A stretch of 45,510 bases of DNA from Armatimonadota bacterium. Its GTDB lineage: Bacteria; Armatimonadota; JADLDR01. Below the pieces are notes generated by a model, which worked only from the letters and a program-made list of their open reading frames with translations, was not told the DNA's origin and searched no databases. Location: assembly GCA_020846535.1 (NCBI GenBank), contig JADLDR010000031.1, positions 1 to 45,510 of the forward strand, given 5' to 3'. This document shows, one piece after another, positions 7,645 to 15,073 of the stretch (positions within the stretch are counted from its first letter, which is position 1; each line of letters opens with the position of its first letter). The position numbers were made by a program, and so were the translations under genes.

Positions 7645-10600
7645 GTCAGCGGCTCTCCCTCGGGCGACTCGGTGACCGGCCATTCCCATTCGCGGCGCAG
7701 GAAGGTTCTATTCAGCCATTTAATCAAATCATCTACATAAGTGTGCATAATCGGAATGTCGAACAGGCTCAGGATCGTTCCGACAATCAGGCCGCCGATA
7801 ATGACCACCCCCAGAGGCGCGTAGGCGTCAATGCCGGTTTTCGGGAAGAAAGCCACCGGAACCATGACGATGATCGTAATGATAGAGGTCATCAGAATGG
7901 GCCGCAGCCGCTGGGGGCAGGCTTCCATCACCGCCTGGTCGCGGGGAACGCCCCGGTCCCGGTAGCGCATGATCATATCGATCAGGAGGATGGCGGTCGT
8001 GATATCCATCCCGGTCAGAACGATGATCGCCATAATCGAAACGGTCGAAAATGCCTGCTGGGTGAGGAAGAGAGCGATGAAGACTCCGGACAGTTCGAGC
8101 GGCAGGGAGAAGATCATCTGCAAGGGTTGCAAGAAGCCCCGGAACTGCGCCACCAGCACCAGCAGAATGAAGATGACCGAAATGATCAGGCCGTTCAGGA
8201 GGCGGCGGAAACTGTCCATCATCTGGGTCATGTCGCCGCGCACTTCCATGCCGTAGCCGGGAGGGAAGTTGAGCTGGGACATGGCCTTCATTTCGAGATC
8301 CATGGTGACATCCATGGAGGGCGGGAATCCGCGACGATAATAACCGAGTACCGAGATGACGCGCCGCAGGTTGTCGTGTTCGATGAGGGTCGGGGCCTCC
8401 CTCCGCTCGACCGTCGCCACACTTTTGAGGGGAACCGTGCGGCCTCCTGGGGCGGTGATATAGAGGTTTTCCAGGCTGCTCTCATCGGCGCGGGCCTCCG
8501 GCTCGTAGCGCACCAGGACGGTGTTCTGCCGGAGGTTCGGGAGGCGGTAGTATTCGTTGGTAAAGCCGCCCCGGAGGGCGTAATACGCCTGTTCCGCGAT
8601 ATCGCTTACGGTCAGGCCGAGTTCCTGGGCGCGGCGCGGGTCCACCCGGACCTCATAATCGGGCAGGCCCATCGTCCAACTGGTGGCGGGCTGAAACATC
8701 CCGTTGGTCTCTCTGGCAATCGCCAGGGTTTCCTGGCCCATCCGGTCGAGCATCTTCAAATCGGGGCCGTAGATCAGAAGGGCGATAGGGGCCAGGGAGG
8801 AGGCCATCACATCGGAACCCATCTCCTTGATCTGAAAGCGGCGGATATCGGGAATCGCCCGCATGACCTCCGCCTGCACCCCGTCGATCACCTGCCAGAT
8901 ATCCCGCTCGCGCTCGGTCATGTCGGAAAGAGTGATCATGAAGGTGGCGGCATTGGCGGCAGGCATGGCGTAGCCGGTAAAATAGGTGCCGGTCGATTCC
9001 AGCATCGTTTCAGTGCCGATCTCCACCGAAGCTTTCTCGATTTCGGGATATTTGAGCATGATGCGCTCGATCTGATGGACGGCCTGCTCGGTGCGCTCGA
9101 AGGAAGTGCCGGGCTTCATCTCCAGCAGGCCGTAGGCCTGTCCCACATCGGCGAGGGGCATCATCTCGCTGCCGATGAAGTGGTAGAAGCCGAATCCGAT
9201 GATGACGGTTGCCAGGATGCGAGCCATATTCGCGAATCGATGCTTGAGCATCCAGGCGATGGCGCGGGCGTAACCGGCCTCCAATCTATCCAGGAAATTC
9301 TGAAAAGGATTGACACAATATCGCCAGAACCAGAGGCGCTTCTCGCCTTCCCGTTCGTGTTCCGGGCGCAGGAGCCGGGCGCACATAAGGGCGGTCAGGG
9401 TGAAGGAAACGAGCATGGAAGCGATTAGGCCCAGAATGAGAGGCCAGACCAATTCCACGAACATAAGTTGCACGATGCCCCCGGAGAACAGAAGGGGAGA
9501 CAGGGCCAGCACAATCATAAAGGTTGAGGCGAGTACCGCCAGCCGCACCTCCGCAATCCCGTCGATAGTGGCGGTTTTCGCGTCTTTGCCCATCCGCAGA
9601 TGGCGTTCCACCGAATGGATATCGATGATGGTGTCGTCCACCAGGCGACCGATGGAGAGGAGGAGGCCGATGAGGGTGCCGGAGTTCAGGGTCATGCCCA
9701 TCGGGATCAGGCCGAGAACCGCCAGGGCCAGGGAGGTCGGGATGGCGGTGATGGCGATCAGGGTGCCGCGCCATTCTCCGAGGAAGAAAAAGACCGCAAT
9801 CCCGCAAAGAAGAATGGCTGTGCCGAGTTCATGAAACATATTCTCGAACAATATGCCCACAAAATCGGCATTGTTATACGCCTCCTCAAAGTGAACCCCG
9901 GGATAATCGGCCTCGATCTGGCGCAGCGTCTTCTGTACGGCATTGATCACCTTCCAGGAGCTTGCCTCCGGATTCTGGATGACCGCCACCTCGATGGAGG
10001 GGATCACCTGCCCTTCCGTTTCGGGATCGTGTTTGAGGTAGTGGTAGGCGCTCCGCCGCTCCCAGTGCGTGTCCAGGATACGGGCTACATCCTTGACATA
10101 GATGATCCGCGGGCTTTGCGTCAGGCCGGGAGGCGTAGAGCCGGGCATAGGGGTAGCGGTCAGCGCAGGGGACGCTCCCGAAGCGGCCATCCCGCCCCCA
10201 CCGCCCATGCCGCCGCCGCTCATGGAGGAACTTCCGCCTACCGGAACAGCTCGGTCTGTGGCCGGGTCTACCTGTGCGATAGGATAATCCATCACCACCT
10301 GTGGGTCGGTGGCTCGGGTGTCCAGGCGGACGATGGCCTCCGAGGGGCCGGAAGTGAGGGTTCCGCCGGAGCGGGTGACATTATAGCGGTCCACGGCGTT
10401 TCGTACGTCCAGGATCGAAAGACCGTAGGCAGCCAGCTTTTCCCGGTTCACAATTACCTGAAGCTGCCGCCGGTATCCGCCGAAAGGCGCGACAGAGTAG
10501 ACGTCCGGAACGGTTTTCAGGCGACTGACGACCGTGTTATCGGCGAACTCCCGGAGCTTGACGGGATCCCAGTTGTCGGCATGAAGGCTCAAAGCCAGGA

Positions 10601-11078
10601 CAGGGATATTGAGCGGGTCTATCGCCAGCACCCAGGAGGGCTTCAAGTTCGCTCCGGTGGCCGGGAGGTTGGCCTGGATGACATTCATCAGGGATTGGAC
10701 ATCGAAGAGGGCTTTCTTCATATCGATCCCGTAGGCGAACTCCAGGGATACGATGGAGAAGCCGTCCTGGGAGGTAGAGCGAATGTAGCGCAGGTTCTTG
10801 ATATTGACCATCCCCTCCTCGATGGGCTTGCTGATATAAAGCTCCATCTCCTCGGCGGAGAGGCCGGGCATCATGGTCACGACCCCGACCATCGGGCTTT
10901 CTACATAGGGCATGAAGCGCCGGGGCATGTAGAACCCGATGGCGATGACCGCCATCACCGCCACCGCGAAATAGAAGGCCAGCACGATGTAGGGATGCTC
11001 GATAGACCACTTATGGATCATATGCAGCGCGGTCGGGCCGCGCGTCTCATAGCGGGGATTGTGCAGAGGATCTTTCAT
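7641..11078 (-). CDS. RND efflux pump, AcrB/CusA-type inner-membrane transporter
   Basis: A 1145-residue RND permease, a little longer than the usual 1030-1060. It has the classical two-half layout: TM1 about 29-50, a large periplasmic loop, TM2-6 about 415-575, a second half starting with TM7 near 615, and TM8-12 in the last 200 residues. The proton-relay motif GRLVDDTIIDIHSVERH with D481/D482 is intact. A Ser/Gly/Met/Pro-rich insertion (about 271-325, with MGGGGGM) interrupts the first periplasmic domain and explains the extra length. The start follows the adaptor stop by 3 bp with GGGGATG upstream. The adaptor and YHS protein point to metal export; sequence alone does not settle metal versus drug. 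Confidence 0.92.
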   Translation of the reverse strand: MKDPLHNPRYETRGPTALHMIHKWSIEHPYIVLAFYFAVAVMAVIAIGFYMPRRFMPYVESPMVGVVTMMPGLSAEEMELYISKPIEEGMVNIKNLRYIRSTSQDGFSIVSLEFAYGIDMKKALFDVQSLMNVIQANLPATGANLKPSWVLAIDPLNIPVLALSLHADNWDPVKLREFADNTVVSRLKTVPDVYSVAPFGGYRRQLQVIVNREKLAAYGLSILDVRNAVDRYNVTRSGGTLTSGPSEAIVRLDTRATDPQVVMDYPIAQVDPATDRAVPVGGSSSMSGGGMGGGGGMAASGASPALTATPMPGSTPPGLTQSPRIIYVKDVARILDTHWERRSAYHYLKHDPETEGQVIPSIEVAVIQNPEASSWKVINAVQKTLRQIEADYPGVHFEEAYNNADFVGILFENMFHELGTAILLCGIAVFFFLGEWRGTLIAITAIPTSLALAVLGLIPMGMTLNSGTLIGLLLSIGRLVDDTIIDIHSVERHLRMGKDAKTATIDGIAEVRLAVLASTFMIVLALSPLLFSGGIVQLMFVELVWPLILGLIASMLVSFTLTALMCARLLRPEHEREGEKRLWFWRYCVNPFQNFLDRLEAGYARAIAWMLKHRFANMARILATVIIGFGFYHFIGSEMMPLADVGQAYGLLEMKPGTSFERTEQAVHQIERIMLKYPEIEKASVEIGTETMLESTGTYFTGYAMPAANAATFMITLSDMTERERDIWQVIDGVQAEVMRAIPDIRRFQIKEMGSDVMASSLAPIALLIYGPDLKMLDRMGQETLAIARETNGMFQPATSWTMGLPDYEVRVDPRRAQELGLTVSDIAEQAYYALRGGFTNEYYRLPNLRQNTVLVRYEPEARADESSLENLYITAPGGRTVPLKSVATVERREAPTLIEHDNLRRVISVLGYYRRGFPPSMDVTMDLEMKAMSQLNFPPGYGMEVRGDMTQMMDSFRRLLNGLIISVIFILLVLVAQFRGFLQPLQMIFSLPLELSGVFIALFLTQQAFSTVSIMAIIVLTGMDITTAILLIDMIMRYRDRGVPRDQAVMEACPQRLRPILMTSIITIIVMVPVAFFPKTGIDAYAPLGVVIIGGLIVGTILSLFDIPIMHTYVDDLIKWLNRTFLRREWEWPVTESPEGEPLT

Positions 11079-11081
11079 CGG

Positions 11082-13010
11082 TCACATCCCCGGCATGTCG
11101 CTCATCTTGCCGGAGCCGGAGGATGAGCCGCCATGTCCCTTATGAAAAGATTCCATCGTCGGCGGGGTCGCAGGCGGGGGCGGGGTTTCGCCGTTGGTAG
11201 AGACCGCATCGCCTTCTTTCAGATAATCGTGGCCTCGGACGATAATTTCATCCCCGGCATTGATGCCGGTCAGGATGACGGTGCGCCGCCCGTCACTTTC
11301 ACCCAGAGTCACCGGAGCCAGGCGCGCCCGCTTCGAGCCGCCTTTGGTGCGAGGTTCGAGCTTCATGTTGCACTTGGGGCACAGGCCCGGCTTGTCCGAC
11401 ACCACCTCGGGATGCATGGTGCAGTAATATTCGGTCTTCTCGGCCGCCGCCTTTTCACGGGGTTCGAGGTTCATATTGCATTTCGGGCAGACGCCCGGCT
11501 TATCGGAGACGACCTCCGGATGCATCGGGCAGTAGTATTCGGTTTTTCCCGATTTGGATTCGCGCACCATCCAGACCGACGGGCGCTTCTCGGTAAAGAA
11601 GACTCCGGTCTGCCGGGGGGAGGTATAGACGATGGCGCTGTTCGGCGCGGAAACCGTTTCGGTCTGCTGCCCGGTGGCGATGTCCAGCACGATGTACTGG
11701 CCTGGAATGAATTTCATGCCCGGGTTTTCCACCACGGCTTCTACGATGGCCGTCCGGGCGACCGGATCGGCGGACGGAAAGACCGAGGTGACTTTGGCCT
11801 GGAGGATCGCTTTTCGGCTGTTCATATCCCGCACCCAGACCGCGTTGCCGGGCAGGATGCGGTCCCGGTCTCTTTCGGCGACATTGGCCTGGAGGCGGAC
11901 TCTGCGCGTTTCGGCAATTCGCAGGATAGGGGTTCCCGGGCTGACCAGCACGCCCGGACTGACCAGGCGGGAGGTGACCACGCCTCCCACCGGGGTGGCG
12001 ATGTTCGCGTATCCTTTGACGACCGCCGTTTCGCGCCAGGCTGACCGGGACTGATCGGCCATCGCCTGGCTGGAGCCGACTTTGCGGGCCGCCGCATCGA
12101 TCTCAGCTTCCGCGCCCTGGAGGGCCGAGCGGGCCATGTCGACCTCGGACTCCATCTGCGCCACTTTGGCGGTCATGGCGGCGATATTGGATTGGGCCTT
12201 GCGAATGCGGGACTGCACGCTCCGGACATCGGCTTCCATCTGGCGGACTTTGGCCTGAGACTGCCGGACTTTGGCTTCTGCGGCCTGAGCAGAAGCCCGC
12301 TCGCGCTCGAATTCCTCCTGAGAGACGGCCCCGCTTTTCAGCAGGGCTTCCATCCGGCGGATCTCGGAGCGCCAGTAGTCCGCATCGGCCTGGTTCATCC
12401 GCACATCGGCCTGGGCTTCCTCCACGCCTCCCTGGGCCGCGGCAAGCTCCGCGCGAGCCTCTTCCTGCTCCTCCCGCCCTGCCTCAAGCTGGTGGCGAGC
12501 CTCCTTCAAACCGTTTTGCGCCGAGGAGAGCCTGGCCCGGGCCTCGGAGCGCATGGTGCGGCTGCGGCGCAGTTCGGCGCGAGACATTCCTGCCTCTTCC
12601 TGCGCGGCGCGGTAGGCGTGGGAGGCCGTTTCCTCCCTGGCTCCGAGTTCCGCTGTATCGAGCCGGGCCACCGACTGCCCTGCTTTCACCCGGTCGCCCG
12701 GGTAGACCGGCATCTCGATGATGCGCCCCACCACCCGGGGGTAGATGTCCTGGTCGGTGTAGGCGACCACCGTTCCGGTGTAGGTCACTTTCGGGGTGAA
12801 ACTACCGGCGCGGGCTATCTCGGTTTCGACCGGGATATAGCCGGTCGGGGCCTTCATGGCGTTCATATCCATGGCCTGGGCTTCGATGACCGACATCTGG
12901 CCGGGCCGCTTGTAGCGTTTGACCACATAGCCGGTTCCCAGGTAGACCGCAACCAGCAACAGGGCGGCCCAGATATTTTTTCTTAACCAGCGCAATGCGC
13001 TGCCTGCCAT
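11082..13010 (-). CDS. RND efflux adaptor (membrane-fusion protein) with tandem heavy-metal-binding motifs
   Basis: A 642-residue periplasmic adaptor. One N-terminal membrane anchor (about 12-30), then the lipoyl half-motif ([18 protein letters not shown]), a very long alpha-helical coiled coil (about 125-325), the second lipoyl half ([19 protein letters not shown]), and beta-barrel/proximal domains. Two tandem HMBD motifs of 27 residues (YYC-x-MHPEV...CPKCNM-x-LEP) lie at 491-517 and 527-553, DNA 11352-11540. In CusB-like proteins such motifs usually occur once and near the N-terminus, so the tandem C-terminal placing is odd. The tail is His/Met-rich ([16 protein letters not shown]). ATG 13010 has GGAGGAA upstream. 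It is the first gene of the operon. A Cu/Ag substrate is inferred. Confidence 0.92.
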   Translation of the reverse strand: MAGSALRWLRKNIWAALLLVAVYLGTGYVVKRYKRPGQMSVIEAQAMDMNAMKAPTGYIPVETEIARAGSFTPKVTYTGTVVAYTDQDIYPRVVGRIIEMPVYPGDRVKAGQSVARLDTAELGAREETASHAYRAAQEEAGMSRAELRRSRTMRSEARARLSSAQNGLKEARHQLEAGREEQEEARAELAAAQGGVEEAQADVRMNQADADYWRSEIRRMEALLKSGAVSQEEFERERASAQAAEAKVRQSQAKVRQMEADVRSVQSRIRKAQSNIAAMTAKVAQMESEVDMARSALQGAEAEIDAAARKVGSSQAMADQSRSAWRETAVVKGYANIATPVGGVVTSRLVSPGVLVSPGTPILRIAETRRVRLQANVAERDRDRILPGNAVWVRDMNSRKAILQAKVTSVFPSADPVARTAIVEAVVENPGMKFIPGQYIVLDIATGQQTETVSAPNSAIVYTSPRQTGVFFTEKRPSVWMVRESKSGKTEYYCPMHPEVVSDKPGVCPKCNMNLEPREKAAAEKTEYYCTMHPEVVSDKPGLCPKCNMKLEPRTKGGSKRARLAPVTLGESDGRRTVILTGINAGDEIIVRGHDYLKEGDAVSTNGETPPPPATPPTMESFHKGHGGSSSGSGKMSDMPGM

Positions 13011-13202
13011 TAGAGTTCCTCCGGAATGACGAGAGATTGAGGGTGGGATTCGGGTTTTAACTTTTACACAGATGGACACAGATAAAGGTAAGATACATTT
13101 GTTTCATGCTGTGGTCGATGCCATTGGCTTCGTGAGGGCCGATTGTCCGTGGCGTTCTATGTTCTCTGAATTCTCTATATGTAATTTATGAAACGCCACA
13201 TG

Positions 13203-13231
13203 AAATAAAGGGGCGGGATTGCTGCCGCCCC
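13203..13231 (-). terminator. Intrinsic terminator after the YHS gene
   Basis: GGGGCGG (13210-13216) pairs with CCGCCCC (13225-13231) around an 8-nt loop. On the minus strand the stem is followed by TTTATTT. It lies 27 bp past the YHS stop, so this gene is probably transcribed separately from the efflux operon. The remaining gap to 13010 has a GTGGCGTT/AACGCCAC inverted pair (13148-13155 with 13193-13200) but no gene. Confidence 0.7.
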
Positions 13232-13257
13232 TCGAATGGTGTCGCGCTCGATCCGCT

Positions 13258-13563
13258 TCAGATCTTTTTGCCTGCGGGCTTGATGGGATCGGCGTACTTG
13301 GAGGCGGCCTTCATATACTTCTGAGGGTTCTTTTTGAAGGGTTCGATGCATCCCTTGCAGCAGAAGTAGTAGGTTTTGCCCTTGTAAGCGTATTTAACGG
13401 CCTTTGATTTGAGGCCCTTGCCTCCCATGACCGGGCAGACATAGGAGGCCTTATGCGATGGGGCTTTGTCCGCTTTGGCCTGCGGTCCGGCGAAGGCGCT
13501 TGTTCCGAGAATCAGAACGCCGGCAACCGTGGCCGCCGCTCTCGCGAAACGAGACGAAATCAT
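13258..13563 (-). CDS. Secreted YHS-domain metal-binding protein
   Basis: A 101-residue protein with a clear signal peptide (1-25, cleavage after AFA) and a YHS domain: CPVMGG (about 43-48), then YKGKTYYFCCKGCIEPFKKN with three cysteines, and a lysine-rich tail. YHS domains occur in copper and heavy-metal trafficking proteins, often beside P-type ATPases and Cus systems, and bind metal through their cysteines. Here it would act in the periplasm or at the surface. ATG 13563 has AGGAGGAT upstream. It sits between the ATPase remnant and the efflux operon on the same strand, which supports a metal-handling role. The exact metal is unknown. Confidence 0.85.
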   Translation of the reverse strand: MISSRFARAAATVAGVLILGTSAFAGPQAKADKAPSHKASYVCPVMGGKGLKSKAVKYAYKGKTYYFCCKGCIEPFKKNPQKYMKAASKYADPIKPAGKKI

Positions 13564-13637
13564 GATGATCCTCCTGATTGGATAGAGTGGGGTAATATTC
13601 GGGCGCTCCAGCCTGCGTCCTTAAAGGCACATTCATC

Positions 13638-13678
13638 ATTATAGAACCCATCCGTTGAGGATGGGTTCCCTCTTTTTT
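13638..13678. promoter_or_regulatory. Perfect dyad next to a TATAAT box upstream of the YHS gene
   Basis: GAACCCATCC (13644-13653) and GGATGGGTTC (13659-13668) form a perfect 10-bp dyad with a 5-nt loop. Read on the plus strand it is followed by CCTCTTTTTT (13669-13678), like an intrinsic terminator, although no plus-strand gene ends here. Read on the minus strand the dyad directly abuts a perfect TATAAT (13643-13638) ahead of the YHS gene. It may be an operator at a promoter or a two-way terminator between the ATPase remnant and the YHS gene. I could not find a good -35 box at 17-19 bp. Confidence 0.5.
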
Positions 13679-13696
13679 AAACGATTGCCGACTATC

Positions 13697-14278
13697 TCAA
13701 CCGGACTGCTTCAGTTTTAGCAGGCGGGCGTTGATGGCGACGATGACCGTACTCAAGGACATGAGGACGGCTCCGGCGGCAGGGCTGAGGAGGATGCCTG
13801 CCCCATACAGGATACCGGCGGCCAGAGGGATGGCGACAATATTGTAGCCTGTCGCCCAGAGGAGATTCTGGGCGATTTTGCGGTAGGTGGCCCGGGCCAG
13901 ATCGATCATGGCGGCCACATCGCCGGGATTGTCGCGCACCAGGATGATGCCCGCCGTTTCGACGGCCACATCGGCACCTGCCCCGATGGCGACCCCGACA
14001 TCCGCCTGGGCCAGGGCGGGCGCGTCGTTTACGCCGTCCCCGATCATGGCAACGGTCAGCCCGCGGGACTGCATCTCGCGAATCCGGTCCGCCTTGTCCT
14101 GGGGCAGCACTCCGGCAAAGTATTCGCCCAGTCGCAGCTCTTCCGCGACCGCGCGAGCGACCAGGCGGTTGTCGCCGGTCAGCATGATGCTCCGAATGCC
14201 TATCTGACGCAGGAGAGCGGCCGCCTCCCGCGATTCGAGACGCACCATATCGGCTAAGAGGCTATCCCAAAAGGCCAT
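13697..14278 (-). pseudogene. C-terminal fragment of a Cu/heavy-metal P1B-type ATPase
   Basis: About 190 residues corresponding to the last third of a P1B ATPase. Visible are the end of the phosphorylation domain (VRLESREAAALLRQIGIRSIMLTGDN), the hinge GDGVNDAPALAQADVGVAIG, and two C-terminal membrane helices (NLLWATGYNIVAIPLAAGIL and LSPAAGAVLMSLSTVIVAINA). The metal-binding N-terminus, CPx membrane motif and DKTGT phosphorylation site are absent. Homology begins near 14254; the first eight codons are derived from the end of an IS5-like remnant. Without the phosphorylated aspartate this cannot pump ions. It is on the same strand as the YHS and efflux genes and was probably part of that metal-resistance block. 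Confidence 0.88.
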
Positions 14279-14378
14279 ATTTTCTGTAAGTAATATAGTT
14301 ATAAATAAAATACGATAACGCCAGATAATTATTGGCCTTCTTTTTCCAGCGGATCAACAGACGCCGAAAGCGGTTCAT
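14262..14378 (-). pseudogene. 3' remnant of an IS5-like DDE transposase
   Basis: Read on the minus strand, the last 39 codons before the stop at 14262 encode NRFRRLLIRWKKKANNYLAL and further residues, close to the C-terminus of IS5-family transposases (pattern NRFRRL-x-x-RW-x-KKA-x-NYLA). The stop lies inside TTTTGGGATAGCC, which looks like the terminal inverted repeat of such an element. The AT-rich 14280-14330 stretch is part of this remnant. Everything upstream of about 14380 has been replaced by a different repeat. The element end coincides with the break of the P-type ATPase gene, so the insertion most likely destroyed that gene. Confidence 0.7.
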
Positions 14379-14382
14379 CCCG

Positions 14383-14830
14383 CTAAGCAGCCCGCCGGAG
14401 TCAGGGGGCAGTTTCCCCCGGGACAAGGTCGTAGGGGCGAACCTCATGTTCGCCCAGGCCTCCGAAGATCGCCTGGGGCAGGGCGAACGCAAGGTTCGCC
14501 CCATAGCGATCCCGATCAGGGTGACTGTCCCGCCGGGGCGGGGTTGGGGGCTTTGATAGATGGTTCCCTAACCCCCCGGCCCCCTTCCCGAAACGGGCAG
14601 GGGGAGAGATGATCCCTCAAGCACCGCACCCTCTCTCCCCCTCTCCCCGGAGGCGCTCCGGCGCATCCCTTGGGTTTCGGGGAGAGGGGCCAGGGGAGAG
14701 ATGTCACCCAAGCTAGGGGAGAGAGATCACCCCTCCCCCAGGAGCGGAGGATCTTTTACCTTATCTGGATCGCTATGGGCGAATCTGGTGTTCGCCCCTA
14801 CGGATCGGCCAGGATCGCTCCAGATCTTAA
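14383..14830. repeat. Composite intergenic repeat without terminal inverted repeats
   Basis: No gene is supported here. The left edge CTAAGCAGCCCG..GGAGT..GGGGCAGTTT is shared with 45384-45420. Then come GGGGCGAACC/GTTCGCCC palindromic blocks and the same module as at 1-260 and 28.8-29.1 kb (CCCCCGGCCCCCTTCCCG, CCCCTCTCCCC, GGTCACCC-like, AGGAGCGGAGGATCTTT). It lacks the ACCCAAGTTGC ends, so it is a partial or nested copy. It lies between the transposase remnant and an orphan gene start. Confidence 0.7.
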
Positions 14831-14909
14831 CCTTGGCTCCAACGCCCTGCTTAGCACAACCACCAAGTCTCTCCAGGGCTTCGCGTAATCTTATCTCGGT
14901 TTTTATCAT
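14814..14909 (-). pseudogene. Possible orphan 5' end of a gene cut by the repeat
   Basis: ATG 14909 on the minus strand has an excellent ribosome-binding site (AGGAGG, 8 nt before). About 32 codons follow that look like genuine protein (MIKTEIRLREALERLGG, then CAKQGVGAKVKIW) before the frame runs into repeat sequence with no protein character. I do not recognise the family. It may be the start of a gene disrupted by the repeat or transposon, or chance. The rest of the gap to 15073 holds only the GH116 ribosome-binding region. Confidence 0.35.
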
Positions 14910-15073
14910 GGCAGCAGCCTCCTCTTAATGCTCTTACTTTCATAGAAACTCACCAGCCGATTCGGTTCCCCAAAAAATGCGGCAGGAAAGAAGCGGCCGG
15001 TGCCGAAATAAAGCGCATGATCGATCCTTTCAGAAGCTGAAACCAACCAAACCTTACAGGAGGAGCCATTTCG

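Noticed and set aside
7743..9428. 561-codon open frame opposite the RND pump
   Set aside because: Antisense to a clear gene in GC-rich DNA; composition biased (many His, Gly, Asp, Arg) without any domain. Similar long antisense frames elsewhere (for example 9600-11126, 15107-16648, 21446-23410, 30970-32496, 41044-42498) were rejected for the same reason.
14383..14830. CRISPR array
   Set aside because: The repeated blocks differ in length and spacing, are dispersed, and no cas gene is present.
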